Origin: Lethocerus indicus
Lineage: Eukaryota; Arthropoda; Insecta; Hemiptera; Belostomatidae
NCBI GenBank assembly: GCA_019843655.1
Contig: JACDQD010000010.1
Span: forward strand, 2,587,637 to 2,651,636
Direction of reading: 5' to 3'
DNA length: 64,000 nucleotides
Shown: in pieces, positions 62,001 to 64,000 of the stretch
How positions within the stretch are numbered: the first letter of the stretch is position 1
Layout of the letters: the number at the start of each line of letters is the position of its first letter
The notes under the pieces: model-generated
Told to the model about the DNA's origin: nothing
Databases searched by the model: none
What the model saw: the letters and a program-made list of their open reading frames with translations, nothing else
Translations under genes and position numbers: made by a program

Positions 62001-64000
62001 ATAGCGGACAGCACCGAGCGGACAGCTCCAGTGGGAAACGGAATAAAACCTCTCTCCTGGAACTCGTTCAAGTCTTCTACAAGAACAGACTGTGGGCCAA
62101 CAACTGACTAATAATTGGAATTACTAACCTTCGCTCATTACATTATACCTGTTGACCACGTAAGAGTTCAAGCCTAAAAAATAGCTGAGTGGAAGCAGTA
62201 AATTGTACGTGCGATGGCTAGCTCTGGGATAGTGAAACAAATACTCTATTAACAAAGTGTTTGAAATGATTTGTCCATATCCTTTAATTGCGGTAGTTCT
62301 GCTATACTGGAAGGAGCAATTGAATGCTATTCAGAGCGACGCCGACGTCGTCTGCTCCCCGCTCGTTTGCGAGTGAAATAGCACAGAAAATTTGAGCCCT
62401 ACGTCTGCATCTGGCGGCTTTTAAATGTACGGCGAATTCGGACAGTTTTGAATGTTAATAATTTGTTCCGCGATTGGAAAACGGGGACAGTTCAGTGAAC
62501 TCGAGAAGCCGCCGGCAGAAGGGGGTGCGGCGAGGGAAACATATTGAGTGAAGGGGGTTAGTCGGGGCCAACGAAACGGCAAATGGAGTTCAAAACATTC
62601 CATTCCACCCCCCCTCCACACCATTTTACAAGTGCGGTCCACTCCCACCGGCCCTTTCCATGACCTCCCGTTTTCTCTCTTTTGCATATTTCATTTACAC
62701 CTGAACAGTAGGCGGGGAGAAAGTTGGTCCCTTTGAAGGGCCTACACTCCATTCTACAGGCTAATTGGGCTTTTAGCAGATATTCCCTCCTGGTTTCCCC
62801 CCCCCGAACCGCTGAATATAAACAATTGTTCTTTCAACGCGAAAAGGGAGTTTTAAAGTTTTTCTTTTTACTTCAACCCGATAATTGGTATACGTCGAAT
62901 CATTAGGGAGGATTTCCTGCAGTATTTCTATACATCGTTTTGGTTCAGCTCCTTTCATTAGTCGGTGAGTGGGCCTAGGGTTGTTTGCTGGGCATTCTGT
63001 TTGCTTTTATTGTCCCCAAAACTGTACTTTTAGTGAAAGAAAAAAATCATACATAAAGCGGTAAGACAGCGATAGGAGACAGATAGAAAAAGGCTATGGT
63101 ATTCCAAAAACTTGCAGATCTTCAAAAAGGTATTCCGAACTAACGTTAATGGCTTTATTAGATGTGGTTTTGAAAACTTTTCCTAGTAACGAAGCGCGGT
63201 TTACCGCTCATAGAAGAGATCTGTGTCTTTGGGAGGAGGCGGCATCCTGCGGGAGAGGGAATAAGAAAAGATGTTTGGAGGGGAAAAAACCGCCGGGAAA
63301 AGAGGACGTATAAATAACGAGATCTTTAAGTTGGAAAGTTTAAGGGGGGCGGTCCCCTTATCGATAGGTCCCCCCCTAGGGAGGATTGCACCCCGACCAC
63401 GTTCCACACAAGAAGAAATACAACGGACGTTGCCCCATAACTTGTGGACTTTTGTAAGTCTGTTCGATAGTTTGGAGGTTCGGGTACATGTCGAATATCA
63501 GTAATTACAGATTTTGGAATTTGCTGAAAATTAGTATTGAATTTAAAACTTAAATTAACTACGTGAAATTTATGTGGGTGCATACGAAGTTCCGGAATCA
63601 CTATCACTCGCATTCTTAAGCTGGTTCGGTTTCGGCTTTTCGCCATCTTCCGCAGCATTCCTTCATGATGTTACATCCGCCGATGAATGACTGAAAACCC
63701 TTAATTAGTTTTATTTACCGTCGTAGACATTTTCCTATTTGAATTTCGAATAATATAAATTACCAATATCCGATGGGATTAATTCGGTCCTAATTCTACT
63801 TTAGGAGCTTCGTGTTTTGATTCGATTTACGACCATTTCTTATAGAATTGACCATTAGAGTTATTTCTTAGGTTCTGTTTGTTTTTCTTTTTCGTTTTTG
63901 CTACATCGGGCGTCGTTATCGTCTAGAAATATCGAGCAAGAAATTTTCCTCATCGGTTATTCCGAGAAATGAAATTATCCTTAAATGGGGGACTCGGGGA
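62001..64000. other. noncoding right end of the window
   Basis: Mixed composition with GC-rich patches at 62.4-62.8 and 63.2-63.4 kb. No splice-bounded exon on either strand was convincing. One copy of motif family 2 lies at 63619-63660. Confidence 0.45.
63619..63660 (-). repeat. dispersed motif family 2, copy near 63.6 kb
   Basis: GGTTCGGTTTCGGCTTTTCG and CCATCTTCCG on the plus strand, ending in a GCATTCC word, match the copies at 16.2 and 51.7 kb. Confidence 0.6.

Noticed and set aside
1..64000. CRISPR arrays, bacterial operons or integrated viral genes
   Set aside because: No regularly spaced repeats, no clustered prokaryotic-type genes and no viral replication or capsid reading frames were seen.

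Overview
The window looks like nuclear DNA of an arthropod, most likely an insect. It is moderately AT-rich and gene-poor, with microsatellites, long introns and GT-AG splice sites. It shows no operons, no ribosome-binding sites and no long uninterrupted reading frames. The species cannot be named from the sequence.

The one gene I can support lies on the minus strand and runs from about 35.3 kb (or further upstream) down to 11.66 kb. Seven exons with consensus splice sites and fully compatible phases join into 292 codons ending in a stop. They encode three clear membrane helices plus part or all of a fourth, a sequon in the first outside loop, and a long cytosolic tail. The tail carries a proline-rich SH3-type motif, an acidic dileucine motif (DTEPLI) and a terminal Cys-Cys. 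The pattern resembles the arthropod DUF4728-type tetraspan proteins (the family of Drosophila Pasiflora) and, more distantly, LAPTM lysosomal proteins. The 5' end is not certain. A phase-compatible candidate first coding exon lies at 48.34-48.41 kb, and a candidate TATA promoter with a noncoding exon lies at 53.55-53.63 kb.

Layout: 1-3.76 kb is AT-rich sequence that looks like a long 3' UTR of a plus-strand gene starting left of the window, ending at a polyadenylation signal. 3.8-10.9 kb is repeat-rich: a 1.3-2 kb duplicated segment (4.75-6.0 and 8.6-10.6 kb) and three copies of a ~145-bp element. 10.9-11.66 kb is the likely 3' UTR of the tetraspan gene. 11.66-35.27 kb holds its exons and introns; the 8.8-kb intron contains a GA microsatellite and a duplicated ~65-bp element. 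35.3-64 kb has no secure exon. It contains short dispersed repeats, a minisatellite, tRNA-like A-box fragments and one striking 29-bp hairpin at 56.27-56.34 kb.

The most interesting items are the hairpin whose three departures from perfect complementarity are all G-U wobbles on one strand, the duplicated intronic element, the two families of dispersed motifs sharing a TGATGG/CCGAAAC-like core, and the sorting and lipidation signals in the tetraspan tail.
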